64,000 bases of DNA, from assembly GCA_965202905.1 (NCBI GenBank), contig OZ241868.1, forward strand, positions 496,001-560,000, given 5' to 3'. Positions 28,546-38,048 of the stretch are shown here, piece after piece. This DNA comes from CAYFYS01 sp965202905 (GTDB lineage Bacteria; Pseudomonadota; Alphaproteobacteria; MPNO01). Every line of letters starts with the position of its first letter. The stretch's first letter is position 1. The position numbers were made by a program, and so were the translations under genes. The notes under the pieces are model-generated. The model saw nothing but the letters and a program-made list of their open reading frames with translations, was not told where the DNA came from and searched no databases.

Positions 28546-28824
28546 ATGTCTCGTTCGGTCTGGAAAGGTCCCTTCGTGGACGGCTACCTCCTCAAGAAGG
28601 CGGACAAGGTTCGCGAGTCCGGGCGCAAGGAGATCATCCGCACATGGTCGCGGCGCTCGACCATCCTGCCGCAGTTCGTCGGCCTGACCTTCGGCGTCCA
28701 CAACGGCCATAAGTTCCTGCCCGTCCTGGTGACCGAGGACATGGTCGGCCACAAATTCGGTGAGTTCTCCGGCACGCGGATTTATCAGGGCCACGCCGCG
28801 GACAAGCGCTCGAGGCGCGGCTGA
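28546..28824 (+). CDS. rpsS: 30S ribosomal protein S19
   Basis: S19 binds the 16S rRNA head with S13. ATG at 28546 gives 92 residues starting MSRSVWKGPFVDGYLLKK; the upstream extension of the frame overlaps rplB and was rejected. The core HNGHKFLPVLVTEDMVGHKFGEF is conserved. Confidence 0.97.
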   Translation: MSRSVWKGPFVDGYLLKKADKVRESGRKEIIRTWSRRSTILPQFVGLTFGVHNGHKFLPVLVTEDMVGHKFGEFSGTRIYQGHAADKRSRRG

Positions 28825-28825
28825 G

Positions 28826-29215
28826 ATGGGCAAGCCGTCCAACCCGCCGCGGCTTGCGGAGAACGAGGCCAAGGCTTATGTGCATGCGATCCGCACCAGC
28901 CCGCGCAAGCTCAACCTCGTCGCCCAGTCGATCCGCGGGCTCGACGCGGAGCGGGCGCTCAACGCGCTGTCGTTCTCGCGCCGGCGCATCGCCCAGGACG
29001 TCAAGAAGGTCCTGCAATCCGCGATCGCCAACGCCGAGAACAACCACATGCTTGATGTCGACCGCCTGATGGTCGCCGAGGCCACCGTCGGGCGGACGTT
29101 CGTGATCAAACGCTTTCGGGCGCGCGCACGCGGCCGGATCGGACGGCTGGAAAAGCCGTTCAGCAACCTGACGGTGATCGTGCGCGAGCGCGAAGAGGTA
29201 GAGGAAGACGTCTGA
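28826..29215 (+). CDS. rplV: 50S ribosomal protein L22
   Basis: L22 lines the polypeptide exit tunnel. ATG at 28826, 1 base after rpsS, gives 129 residues (MGKPSNPPRLAENEAKAYVH). The conserved RTSPRKLNLVAQSIRG and the tunnel beta-hairpin region ending RARGRIGRLEKPFSNLTV are present. Its stop overlaps the rpsC start (TGATG). Confidence 0.97.
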   Translation: MGKPSNPPRLAENEAKAYVHAIRTSPRKLNLVAQSIRGLDAERALNALSFSRRRIAQDVKKVLQSAIANAENNHMLDVDRLMVAEATVGRTFVIKRFRARARGRIGRLEKPFSNLTVIVREREEVEEDV

Positions 29216-29892
29216 TGGGTCAGAAGGTCAATCCGGTCGGCCTGCGCGTTGGCATCAACCGGACCTGGGATTCCAGGTGGTACGCCGACGGTCACTACGC
29301 CGATTTGCTGCACGAGGATTTGGCGCTGCGCGACTACTTGTTCAGGCGCCTGTCGCAGGCCAGCGTCAGCCGCATCGTGATCGAGCGGCCGGCGAAGAAG
29401 GCCCGCGTGACCATCCATTCGGCCCGTCCGGGCGTGGTGATCGGCAAGAAGGGCGCTGACATCGAGAAGCTGCGCGCCGACGTTTCGCGGATGACCAGCT
29501 CCGATGTCCACATGAACATCGTGGAGATCCGCAAGCCCGAGATCGACGCCAAGCTCGTGGCCGAGAATATCGCCCAGCAGCTCGAGCGCCGGGTGGCGTT
29601 CCGCCGGGCGATGAAGCGGGCCGTCCAGTCGGCGATGCGGCTGGGCGCCGAGGGCATCCGGATCAACTGCGGCGGCCGGCTCGGCGGAGCGGAAATCGCC
29701 CGGGTCGAATGGTATCGCGAGGGCCGGGTGCCGCTGCACACGCTGCGCGCCGATGTCGACTACGGCGTGGCGACCGCGCGCACCACATACGGCACCTGCG
29801 GCGTCAAGGTCTGGGTGTTCAAGGGCGAGATCATGGCCCATGACCCGATGGCCCTGGACAAGCGCAGCCAGGAACAGCGGGTCGGGCGCTAA
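29215..29892 (+). CDS. rpsC: 30S ribosomal protein S3
   Basis: S3 is part of the mRNA entry channel and contains a KH domain (RPGVVIGKKGADIEKLR). The 225-residue product starts MGQKVNPVGLRVGINRTWDS. It overlaps rplV by one base. Confidence 0.98.
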   Translation: MGQKVNPVGLRVGINRTWDSRWYADGHYADLLHEDLALRDYLFRRLSQASVSRIVIERPAKKARVTIHSARPGVVIGKKGADIEKLRADVSRMTSSDVHMNIVEIRKPEIDAKLVAENIAQQLERRVAFRRAMKRAVQSAMRLGAEGIRINCGGRLGGAEIARVEWYREGRVPLHTLRADVDYGVATARTTYGTCGVKVWVFKGEIMAHDPMALDKRSQEQRVGR

Positions 29893-29924
29893 GGCCGACG
29901 GGCGGGACGAACCGGTAGAGAGCG

Positions 29925-30344
29925 ATGCTGAGCCCCAAGAGAACCAAATACCGCAAGGCCCACAAGGGCCGGATCCACGGCCACGCCAAGGCCGGCACAT
30001 CGCTCAATTTCGGCTCCTACGGGTTGAAGGCCGTCGAGCCCGGCCGGGTGACCGCACGCCAGATCGAGGCCTCGCGGCGGGCGATAACCCGTGCGATGAA
30101 GCGCGCCGGCCGGGTGTGGATCCGGATCTTCCCCGACGTTCCGGTCTCGCAGAAGCCGGCCGAGGTGCGCCAGGGCAAGGGCAAGGGCTCGCCAGAATAC
30201 TGGGCCTGCCGGGTGAAGCCGGGCCGGATCATGTTCGAGGTCGACGGTGTTCCGGTTGAGGTCGCGCAAGACGCGCTGGAGCTGGCCGCGGCCAAGCTGC
30301 CGATCCAGGTCCGCTTCGTCCGCCGCCTCGCGAGCGGAGGCTAG
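29925..30344 (+). CDS. rplP: 50S ribosomal protein L16
   Basis: L16 organises the tRNA-binding region of 23S rRNA. The 139-residue protein starts MLSPKRTKYRKAHKGRIHG and has RQIEASRRAITRAMKRAGRVW and the GKGKGSPEYWACRVKPGRI loop. Confidence 0.98.
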   Translation: MLSPKRTKYRKAHKGRIHGHAKAGTSLNFGSYGLKAVEPGRVTARQIEASRRAITRAMKRAGRVWIRIFPDVPVSQKPAEVRQGKGKGSPEYWACRVKPGRIMFEVDGVPVEVAQDALELAAAKLPIQVRFVRRLASGG

Positions 30345-30348
30345 TCGG

Positions 30349-30552
30349 ATGAGGGTGGCCGACATCAGGCAGAAGACGCCGGACGAGCTCGCCGAGCAGC
30401 TCCGCGGGCTGCGCCGGGAGGCGCTCAATCTGCGCTTCCAGCGCGCCAGCGGGCAGCTTGAGGCGACATCGCGGGTGCGCGAGATCCGCCGTGACATCGC
30501 GCGGATACAGACCGTCATCAACGAGCGCGGCAAAGCCGGGGCGGAGGGCTAG
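30349..30552 (+). CDS. rpmC: 50S ribosomal protein L29
   Basis: L29 is a small helical protein at the tunnel exit. ATG at 30349 gives 67 residues (MRVADIRQKTPDELAEQLRG). The frame is open further upstream inside rplP and was trimmed to the conserved start. Confidence 0.95.
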   Translation: MRVADIRQKTPDELAEQLRGLRREALNLRFQRASGQLEATSRVREIRRDIARIQTVINERGKAGAEG

Positions 30553-30555
30553 ACG

Positions 30556-30819
30556 ATGCCGAAACGCGTGCTTCAAGGGATCGTCGTCAGCGACAAGATG
30601 GACAAGACCATTGTTGTGCGCGTCGAGCGCCGGGTGCGGCATCCGGTCTACAAGAAGATCATCCGGCGTTCACGCAAATTCACCGCGCACGACCCGGAGA
30701 ACATGTGCAAGGTCGGCGATACGGTACGCATCTGCGAATGCCGCCCGCTGTCGAAGTCAAAGCGCTGGGAGGTCATCGCCGACGGGCCTGTCGCCGCGAC
30801 CGCGCCGGCGGCAAGCTGA
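30556..30819 (+). CDS. rpsQ: 30S ribosomal protein S17
   Basis: S17 is an early 30S assembly protein with an OB fold. The 87-residue product starts MPKRVLQGIVVSDKMDKTI and contains HDPENMCKVGDTVRICECRPLS. Confidence 0.97.
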   Translation: MPKRVLQGIVVSDKMDKTIVVRVERRVRHPVYKKIIRRSRKFTAHDPENMCKVGDTVRICECRPLSKSKRWEVIADGPVAATAPAAS

Positions 30820-30831
30820 GGGCGGATCGAG

Positions 30832-31200
30832 ATGATACAGGCCGAAAGCAACCTTGACGTCGCCGACAATTCCGGCGCAAGACGGGTGCAATGCATCCGC
30901 GTGCTGGGCGGCGCGCGTCGGCGCTGGGCCTCGGTGGGCGATGTGATCGTGGTCTCGGTCAAGGAGGCGATCCCACGCGGCCGGGTCAAGAAGGGCGACA
31001 TCCACAAGGCCGTCGTGGTGCGCACCGCCAAGGAGATCCGCCGGACCGACGGGACCGCGATCCGCTTCGACCGCAACGCGGCCGTGCTGATCAACGCTGC
31101 CGGCGAGCCGATCGGCACCCGCATCTTCGGGCCGGTCACCCGCGAGCTGCGCGCCAAGCAGTACATGAAGATCATCTCGCTCGCACCGGAGGTGCTCTGA
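30832..31200 (+). CDS. rplN: 50S ribosomal protein L14
   Basis: L14 forms part of an inter-subunit bridge. The 122-residue protein starts MIQAESNLDVADNSGARRVQ and has the conserved GDVIVVSVKEAIPRG and FGPVTRELR segments. It is the usual first gene of the spc cluster. Confidence 0.98.
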   Translation: MIQAESNLDVADNSGARRVQCIRVLGGARRRWASVGDVIVVSVKEAIPRGRVKKGDIHKAVVVRTAKEIRRTDGTAIRFDRNAAVLINAAGEPIGTRIFGPVTRELRAKQYMKIISLAPEVL

Positions 31201-31201
31201 C

Positions 31202-31543
31202 ATGGGACAGCCGAGACGCTCCGGCGGCCGGATCAAGAAAATCCGCAAGGGCGACACGGTCATCGTTTTGACCGGACGCGACAAGGGCAAGCGCGGTAAT
31301 GTGCTCAAGGTCATGCCCAAGGACGAGAAGCTGATTGTCCAGGGCGTCAACATGGTCAAGCGCCACACCAGACAGACCCAGACCCAGGCCGGCGGCATCG
31401 TCGAGAAAGAGGCGACGATCCACGTTTCCAACGTCGCGCTGGCCGATCCCTCATCGGACAAGGCGACCAGGGTCGGATTCAGGACGCTTGAGGACTCGCG
31501 CAAGGTTCGCTTCGCCAAGGCGTCCGGCGAAGTGATCGACTGA
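31202..31543 (+). CDS. rplX: 50S ribosomal protein L24
   Basis: L24 initiates 50S assembly and contains a KOW motif (KIRKGDTVIVLTGRDKGKRG). The product has 113 residues. It starts 1 base after the rplN stop. Confidence 0.97.
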   Translation: MGQPRRSGGRIKKIRKGDTVIVLTGRDKGKRGNVLKVMPKDEKLIVQGVNMVKRHTRQTQTQAGGIVEKEATIHVSNVALADPSSDKATRVGFRTLEDSRKVRFAKASGEVID

Positions 31544-31554
31544 GGATCCAGAAG

Positions 31555-32097
31555 ATGACAGCACGTCTTCAGGAGTGCTACGAGCAGGTCGTCCGCGGCG
31601 ATTTGCAGTCGCGGTTCAACTATGCCAACCCAATGCAGATCCCCCGGCTCGACAAGGTCGTGCTCAACATGGGCGTGGGCGAGGCGGTCGGCGATTCCAA
31701 GAAGATCGACGCCGCGGCCCGCGAAATGACCGCGATCTCAGGTCAGAAGCCGATCACCATCCGCGCGCGCAAGTCGGTCGCTCAATTCAAGCTGCGCGAG
31801 GGCATGACGGTCGGCGTCAAGGTCACGTTGCGGCGCGAAAGGATGTACGAGTTCATCGACCGGCTCATCACCATCGCGCTGCCGCGGGTGCGCGATTTTC
31901 GCGGCCTTTCGCCCAGGAGCTTCGACGGCAAGGGCAACTACGCGATGGGGCTGAAGGAGCAGATCGTCTTCCCGGAGATCGACTACGACGCGGTCGATCA
32001 GATGCGCGGCATGGACATCGTGGTGGTCACCACCGCGCGGACCGACGATGAAGCGAGGACACTTCTGGCGGGCTTTCAATTCCCGTTCGTGAACTGA
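31555..32097 (+). CDS. rplE: 50S ribosomal protein L5
   Basis: L5 binds 5S rRNA and contacts the P-site tRNA. The 180-residue protein has YANPMQIPRLDKVVLNMGVGEA and KSVAQFKLREGMTVGVKVTLR, normal for the family. Confidence 0.98.
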   Translation: MTARLQECYEQVVRGDLQSRFNYANPMQIPRLDKVVLNMGVGEAVGDSKKIDAAAREMTAISGQKPITIRARKSVAQFKLREGMTVGVKVTLRRERMYEFIDRLITIALPRVRDFRGLSPRSFDGKGNYAMGLKEQIVFPEIDYDAVDQMRGMDIVVVTTARTDDEARTLLAGFQFPFVN

Positions 32098-32125
32098 CCG
32101 GCAAGAGGCAATCAGGAGTTCTTTT

Positions 32126-32431
32126 ATGGCCAAAAAAAGCGCCATCGAAAGAAACAAGAAACGGCAGCGGCTCAGCGCGCGCGATCGGGTCAAGCGCGAT
32201 GCGCTCAAGGCGATCGCGACCGACCGGTCGCTACCGATGGAAGAACGGTTCGGCGCGCGGCTGAAGCTCGCCAGGCTGCCGCGCAACGGCGCCGCGGTGC
32301 GCGTGCGCAATCGGTGCAGCCTGTCGGGCCGCTCGCGCGGCTTCTACCGCAAGTTCCGTATCTCACGAATAGCGCTGCGCGAGCTTGCGTCCGCCGGGCT
32401 GATCCCCGGCATGGTCAAGTCGAGCTGGTAG
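32126..32431 (+). CDS. rpsN: 30S ribosomal protein S14 (zinc-independent type)
   Basis: The 101-residue long form of S14 lacks the CxxC zinc motifs of the short form. The conserved part is NRCSLSGRSRGFYRKFRISR, ending in GLIPGMVKSSW. It is preceded by AGGAG in AATCAGGAGTTC. Confidence 0.97.
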   Translation: MAKKSAIERNKKRQRLSARDRVKRDALKAIATDRSLPMEERFGARLKLARLPRNGAAVRVRNRCSLSGRSRGFYRKFRISRIALRELASAGLIPGMVKSSW

Positions 32432-32441
32432 GGTCCGGCCC

Positions 32442-32840
32442 ATGACAATGAGCGATCCGTTGGGCGACATGCTGACGCGCATCCGCAATGGACAGCGCGC
32501 ACAGAAGGAGGCGATCGTCGCGCCCGCCTCGCAGTTGCGCGCGAACGTGCTGGAAGTGTTGCAGCGTGAGGGATTCATCCGCGGCTACAGCGAGAGCCAG
32601 TTGCGCAAGGGCATCGCCGAGTTGCGCATCGAGCTGAAATACCACGAGGGCGAACCGGTTATCCGGGAGATCCGGCGCGTTTCCAAGCCCGGCCGGCGAG
32701 TCTATTCCCGGATCAAGGACCTGCCGCGGGTCTATAACGGGCTCGGCATCTCGATCCTGTCGACGCCGCGCGGCGTCCTGTCGGACAGCGAGGCCCGCAC
32801 CGCCAATGTCGGCGGCGAGGTCCTGTGCATGGTGTTCTGA
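32442..32840 (+). CDS. rpsH: 30S ribosomal protein S8
   Basis: S8 binds the central 16S domain and is the spc operon autoregulator in E. coli. The 132-residue protein starts MTMSDPLGDMLTRIRNGQ and ends with the conserved STPRGVLSDSEAR and GGEVLCMVF. Confidence 0.98.
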   Translation: MTMSDPLGDMLTRIRNGQRAQKEAIVAPASQLRANVLEVLQREGFIRGYSESQLRKGIAELRIELKYHEGEPVIREIRRVSKPGRRVYSRIKDLPRVYNGLGISILSTPRGVLSDSEARTANVGGEVLCMVF

Positions 32841-32849
32841 GGAGCGTTC

Positions 32850-33383
32850 ATGTCGAGAGTGGGACAGATGCCGGTCACGCTGCCTACGGGTGTCGAGGTG
32901 GCGATTGCAGGCCGCGAGGTGACTGCCACGGGCGGACGCGGAACGCTGAGCCTGCAGATTGTCGACGAGGTCGAGGTCGTCCAGGGCGACGGCGCGCTCA
33001 CCGTCGCGCCGCGCGATGAGACCAAGCGCGCTCGCGCGCTGTGGGGGACCACCCGCAGCCTGTTGCAGAACATCGTCATCGGAGTCAGCGAGGGCTTCAC
33101 AAGGCAGCTCGCGATTACCGGCGTCGGCTACCGCGCCGCCGTGGTCGACAACGAGCTCGTCCTGCAGCTCGGCTACAGCCACGAGGTGCGCTACCCGATT
33201 CCTGAAGACATCACGATCGCCTGCGAGCGTCCGACCCAGATCGCGATCTCCGGGATCGACCGCCAGCGTGTCGGCCAGGTTGCCGCGGAGATCCGCGCCT
33301 GGCGCAGGCCCGAGCCCTACAAGGGCAAGGGAATCCGCTATTCCGACGAGGTTATCCTGCGCAAAGAAGGCAAGAAGAAGTAG
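32850..33383 (+). CDS. rplF: 50S ribosomal protein L6
   Basis: L6 sits near the factor-binding site of the 50S subunit. The 177-residue protein starts MSRVGQMPVTLPTGVEV and has the conserved C-terminal signature PEPYKGKGIRYSDEVILRKEGKK. Confidence 0.98.
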   Translation: MSRVGQMPVTLPTGVEVAIAGREVTATGGRGTLSLQIVDEVEVVQGDGALTVAPRDETKRARALWGTTRSLLQNIVIGVSEGFTRQLAITGVGYRAAVVDNELVLQLGYSHEVRYPIPEDITIACERPTQIAISGIDRQRVGQVAAEIRAWRRPEPYKGKGIRYSDEVILRKEGKKK

Positions 33384-33392
33384 GAGCCGGAT

Positions 33393-33755
33393 ATGGCAAA
33401 TACGACCAACCTCAGGTCGGCGCGCCGCGATCGGGTGCGGCGCCGGCTTCGCCGCTGCAATACCGGCCGGCCGCGGCTGTCGGTGTTCCGCTCGGCAAAG
33501 AACATCTATGCTCAGGTGATCGACGATTCCCAGGGCCGGACGCTGGCCGCGGCCTCCAGCATCGAGGCGGAACTGCGGGAGAGCCTGAAAACCGGCGGCG
33601 ACAAGGAAGCCGCCGCCCGGGTGGGCAGGCTCCTGGCCGAGCGCGCGCTGGCCAACGGGGTCGAAGAGGTGACGTTCGACCGCGGGTCGTACATGTATCA
33701 CGGCCGGGTGAAGGCCTTGGCCGAGGCCGCCCGCGAAGGCGGGCTGACGTTCTGA
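33393..33755 (+). CDS. rplR: 50S ribosomal protein L18
   Basis: L18 binds 5S rRNA with L5. The 120-residue protein has RPRLSVFRSAKNIYAQVIDD and ends FDRGSYMYHGRVKALAEAAREGGL. Confidence 0.97.
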   Translation: MANTTNLRSARRDRVRRRLRRCNTGRPRLSVFRSAKNIYAQVIDDSQGRTLAAASSIEAELRESLKTGGDKEAAARVGRLLAERALANGVEEVTFDRGSYMYHGRVKALAEAAREGGLTF

Positions 33756-33765
33756 GGACATAGGT

Positions 33766-34341
33766 ATGGCACGGCGTCCGAGATCCGATCGCAACCAGCG
33801 CTCCGATGATTCGCCCGAGCAGAACGATCTGGTCGACAAGCTGGTCAGCATCAACCGCGTCGCCAAGGTGGTCAAAGGCGGGCGGCGGTTCGGCTTTGCG
33901 GCCCTGGTGGTGGTCGGCGACGCCAAGGGCCGGGTCGGCTACGGCAGTGGCAAGGCGCGCGAGGTGCCCGAGGCCATCCGCAAGGCGACCGAGCAGGCCA
34001 AGCGGTCGATGATCCGCGTGCCGCTGCGCGAAGGGCGCACCCTGCACCACGATATCAACGGCCGGTTCGGCGCCGGGCGGGTGGTGCTGCGCGCGGCGCC
34101 CACCGGCACCGGCATCATCGCCGGCGGACCGATGCGCGCGGTCTTCGAGACGCTGGGCGTGCACGATGTCGTCGCCAAGTCGATCGGCACGGCCAATCCC
34201 TACAACATGGTCAAGGCGACATTCGATGCGCTGTCGCGGCTCAACTCGCCGCGCTCTGTCGCCGCCCGGCGCGGCAGGAAGGTCAGCGACATCATCGGCC
34301 GCCGCCCGGTCGAAGAGCAAAGGGTCCAGGCCGATGGTTAG
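33766..34341 (+). CDS. rpsE: 30S ribosomal protein S5
   Basis: S5 contributes to translational fidelity. The 191-residue protein has the double-stranded RNA-binding fold segment LVSINRVAKVVKGGRRFGF and KAREVPEAIRKATEQAK. It overlaps rpmD by 8 bases. Confidence 0.98.
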   Translation: MARRPRSDRNQRSDDSPEQNDLVDKLVSINRVAKVVKGGRRFGFAALVVVGDAKGRVGYGSGKAREVPEAIRKATEQAKRSMIRVPLREGRTLHHDINGRFGAGRVVLRAAPTGTGIIAGGPMRAVFETLGVHDVVAKSIGTANPYNMVKATFDALSRLNSPRSVAARRGRKVSDIIGRRPVEEQRVQADG

Positions 34342-34534
34342 GGCGCCCGGGACGGAGACCGTCACCGTCACCCAGATCAAGAGCCCGATCGGCCGGCCGA
34401 AGGACCAACGGGCCACCCTGATCGGGCTGGGGCTGAACAAGCTGCATCGCGCCCGGGAGTTGGAAGACACCCCGGCGGTGCGCGGCATGATCAACAAGGT
34501 CTCTCACCTGGTCTCGGTCCGCGACGCCGAGTAG
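34334..34534 (+). CDS. rpmD: 50S ribosomal protein L30
   Basis: L30 is a small 50S protein. ATG at 34334 gives 66 residues with the core VTQIKSPIGRPKDQRATLIG. The frame runs further upstream within rpsE and was trimmed. The overlap with rpsE is unusually long for this cluster (8 bases). Confidence 0.95.
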   Translation: MVRAPGTETVTVTQIKSPIGRPKDQRATLIGLGLNKLHRARELEDTPAVRGMINKVSHLVSVRDAE

Positions 34535-34543
34535 GAGCAAGCG

Positions 34544-35107
34544 ATGCGACTCAACGAGCTGCGGGACAATCCCGGCGCCAGGCGCCCGCGCAAGCGGGTC
34601 GGCCGCGGCATCGCCTCGGGCACCGGCAAGACCAGCGGCAAGGGCCAGAAGGGCCAGAAGTCGCGCAGCGGCGTTTCGCTGCTGGGGTTCGAGGGCGGCC
34701 AGATGCCGCTCTACCGCCGCCTGCCCAAGCGCGGCTTCAAGAACCTCTTCCGCAAGGATTTCCGGGTGGTCAACCTCGACCGCCTGCAGGCCGCGATCGA
34801 TGCGGGTAAGATCGACTCGAGCGCGCCGATCACCGAAGATGTCCTGGTCGCGGCCGGACTGTTCAAATCCCGCGCCGACGGCATCCGCGTCCTTGCAAAG
34901 GGCGAGATCAAGGCAAATATCACCCTCCGGGTGACCGGCGCCTCGCAGGCCGCGATCGCCGCGGTCGAGAAGGCCGGCGGAACGGTTACGCTGGTTGCTT
35001 CCGCCCCGAAGGCCAAGGCCGCCGAGGTGGGCACGACGACCGGGGAGGCGGGCGAGCCTCCGGCGCCGCCGGAGGATGATGGGGACCACGCCCCGTCCGG
35101 AGAATAG
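34544..35107 (+). CDS. rplO: 50S ribosomal protein L15
   Basis: L15 is a late assembly protein with a long basic N-terminal extension (RPRKRVGRGIASGTGKTSGKG). At 187 residues it is longer than the E. coli protein (144). The C-terminal 25 or so residues are low-complexity, rich in Glu, Pro and Gly. Confidence 0.96.
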   Translation: MRLNELRDNPGARRPRKRVGRGIASGTGKTSGKGQKGQKSRSGVSLLGFEGGQMPLYRRLPKRGFKNLFRKDFRVVNLDRLQAAIDAGKIDSSAPITEDVLVAAGLFKSRADGIRVLAKGEIKANITLRVTGASQAAIAAVEKAGGTVTLVASAPKAKAAEVGTTTGEAGEPPAPPEDDGDHAPSGE

Positions 35108-35110
35108 GCT

Positions 35111-36450
<1,340 letters not shown>

Positions 36451-36454
<4 letters not shown>

Positions 36455-37113
36455 ATCTGATCCTTCTGGGCCCCCCCGGCGCGGGCAAGGGCACGCAGGC
36501 GCAACGCCTGCAGGACGCGCATGGTCTGATGCAGCTCTCGACCGGCGACATGCTGCGCGCGGCGGTCGCCTCGGGCAGCGAACTCGGCAAGACGGCCCAG
36601 GCAATCATGGCGGCGGGCAAGCTGGTCCCCGACGACGTGATGGTCGCGATGATCCAACACCGGGTCGACGAGCCGGGTTGCGCCGGTGGGTTCGTCCTGG
36701 ACGGCTTTCCCCGCACCGTCGCCCAGGCGGAGGCGCTTGACGACATGCTCGCGCGTAAGCGCAGGCGGCTGGATGCGGCGGTCGAGATGACGGTCGACGA
36801 TGCCGCCTTGGTCCGGCGGATCGCCGGACGGTTCTCCTGCGTCCATTGTGGGGCGGGCTATCACGACGAGTTTCGGCCCACCGAGGTAGCCGACGTCTGC
36901 GACCGGTGCGGGCGGACCGAGTTCAAGCGCCGGGCGGACGACAACGAGGAAACCGTCCGCACCCGGCTTGCGGCCTATCACGAGCAGACGGCGCCGCTTC
37001 TGCCCTACTACCGCGCGAAGGGCACGCTGCGGAGCGTCGACGGCATGGCGGAGATCGATGAAGTCACCCGGCAGATTGGGGCGCTGGTCAGCGCGCTGGA
37101 GACGGTTGACTAG
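36451..37113 (+). CDS. adk: Adenylate kinase with a four-cysteine LID
   Basis: Adenylate kinase equilibrates ATP + AMP with 2 ADP. ATG at 36451 gives 220 residues starting NLILLGPPGAGKGTQ (P-loop). LDGFPRTVAQA is conserved. The LID contains CVHC ... CDRC, the zinc-binding four-cysteine form. The secY-adk order is standard. The open frame extends far upstream into secY but is not coding there. Confidence 0.97.
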
Positions 37114-37133
37114 CCGATGCGAGCCCCTATAAT
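37106..37133 (+). promoter_or_regulatory. Promoter of the alpha operon (rpsM-rpsK-rpoA-rplQ)
   Basis: TTGACT (37106-37111) overlaps the last codons of adk. After a 16-base spacer comes a perfect TATAAT (37128-37133). It lies about 70 bases before the rpsM GTG, which has its own AGGAGG-like site (CAGGAGGAC). This is the best promoter match in the window and lets the alpha operon, including RNA polymerase alpha, be expressed apart from spc. Confidence 0.65.
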
Positions 37134-37201
37134 CCGCCGACCCCGACTGGGCCCCAGCACTCCGAAATTCCGCCCCTGGACTGTCAGCAGGAGGACGCGC
37201 C

Positions 37202-37564
37202 GTGGCGCGCATAGCCGGCGTTAATTTGCCGAACAAGCCGATCGAGATCGCGCTGACCTATATCTTCGGGATCGGCCGCACCAGCGGACGCGAGATCTGC
37301 CGGAAGGCCGGCGTGACCTTGATCACGAGGGCCAACGACCTGGGCGACGACGAGCTGGTCCGCATCCGCGACATCATCGACCGGGACTACAAGATCGAAG
37401 GCGATCTGCGGCGCGAGACCGCAATGAACATCAAGCGGCTGATGGACCTGGGCTGCTACCGCGGCCTCAGGCACCGGCGCAACCTGCCGGTGCGGGGCCA
37501 GCGCACCCATACGAATGCGCGCACCCGCAAGGGCCGCGCGCGGCCGATCGCCGGCAAGAAGTAG
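37202..37564 (+). CDS. rpsM: 30S ribosomal protein S13
   Basis: S13 contacts the P-site tRNA and bridges to the 50S subunit. GTG at 37202, behind AGGAGG, gives 120 residues starting ARIAGVNLPNKP and ending in RGQRTHTNARTRKGR, the conserved C-terminal tail. Confidence 0.97.
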   Translation: MARIAGVNLPNKPIEIALTYIFGIGRTSGREICRKAGVTLITRANDLGDDELVRIRDIIDRDYKIEGDLRRETAMNIKRLMDLGCYRGLRHRRNLPVRGQRTHTNARTRKGRARPIAGKK

Positions 37565-37591
37565 CGCGCGCCGCCGCAAATAGGGAACAAG

Positions 37592-37984
37592 ATGGCACGA
37601 GCAACCACCACGCGGGTCCGTCGTCGCGAGCGCAAGAATATCACCTCGGGCGTTGCCCATGTGAACGCCTCGTTCAACAACACCAAGATCACCATCACCG
37701 ACGCCCAGGGCAACGCGATCTCCTGGTCCTCCTCCGGCTCGCAAGGGTTCAAGGGCTCACGGAAATCGACGCCCTATGCCGCCCAGATCGCCGCGGAGGA
37801 CGCCGGCCGCAAGGCGCAGGAGCACGGGGTGAAGACCCTGGAGGTTCGGGTCAAGGGGCCCGGATCGGGGCGCGAGTCTGCGCTGCGCGCCCTGCAGGCG
37901 GTCGGTTTCAGCATCACTTCCATACGCGACGTCACGCCGATACCCCATAACGGCTGCCGTCCGCGCAAGCGTCGCCGGGTCTGA
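37592..37984 (+). CDS. rpsK: 30S ribosomal protein S11
   Basis: S11 forms part of the 30S platform. The 130-residue product has AHVNASFNNTKITITDAQGN and ends DVTPIPHNGCRPRKRRRV. The rpsD gene, which follows rpsK in E. coli, is absent here, as is usual in alphaproteobacteria. Confidence 0.98.
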   Translation: MARATTTRVRRRERKNITSGVAHVNASFNNTKITITDAQGNAISWSSSGSQGFKGSRKSTPYAAQIAAEDAGRKAQEHGVKTLEVRVKGPGSGRESALRALQAVGFSITSIRDVTPIPHNGCRPRKRRRV

Positions 37985-38048
37985 CTTCGGCCGGGCCCCG
38001 GCCGCGGAGACGCCGCCGACCGAAACTCGTCGTCGAGGATCGCAACAG

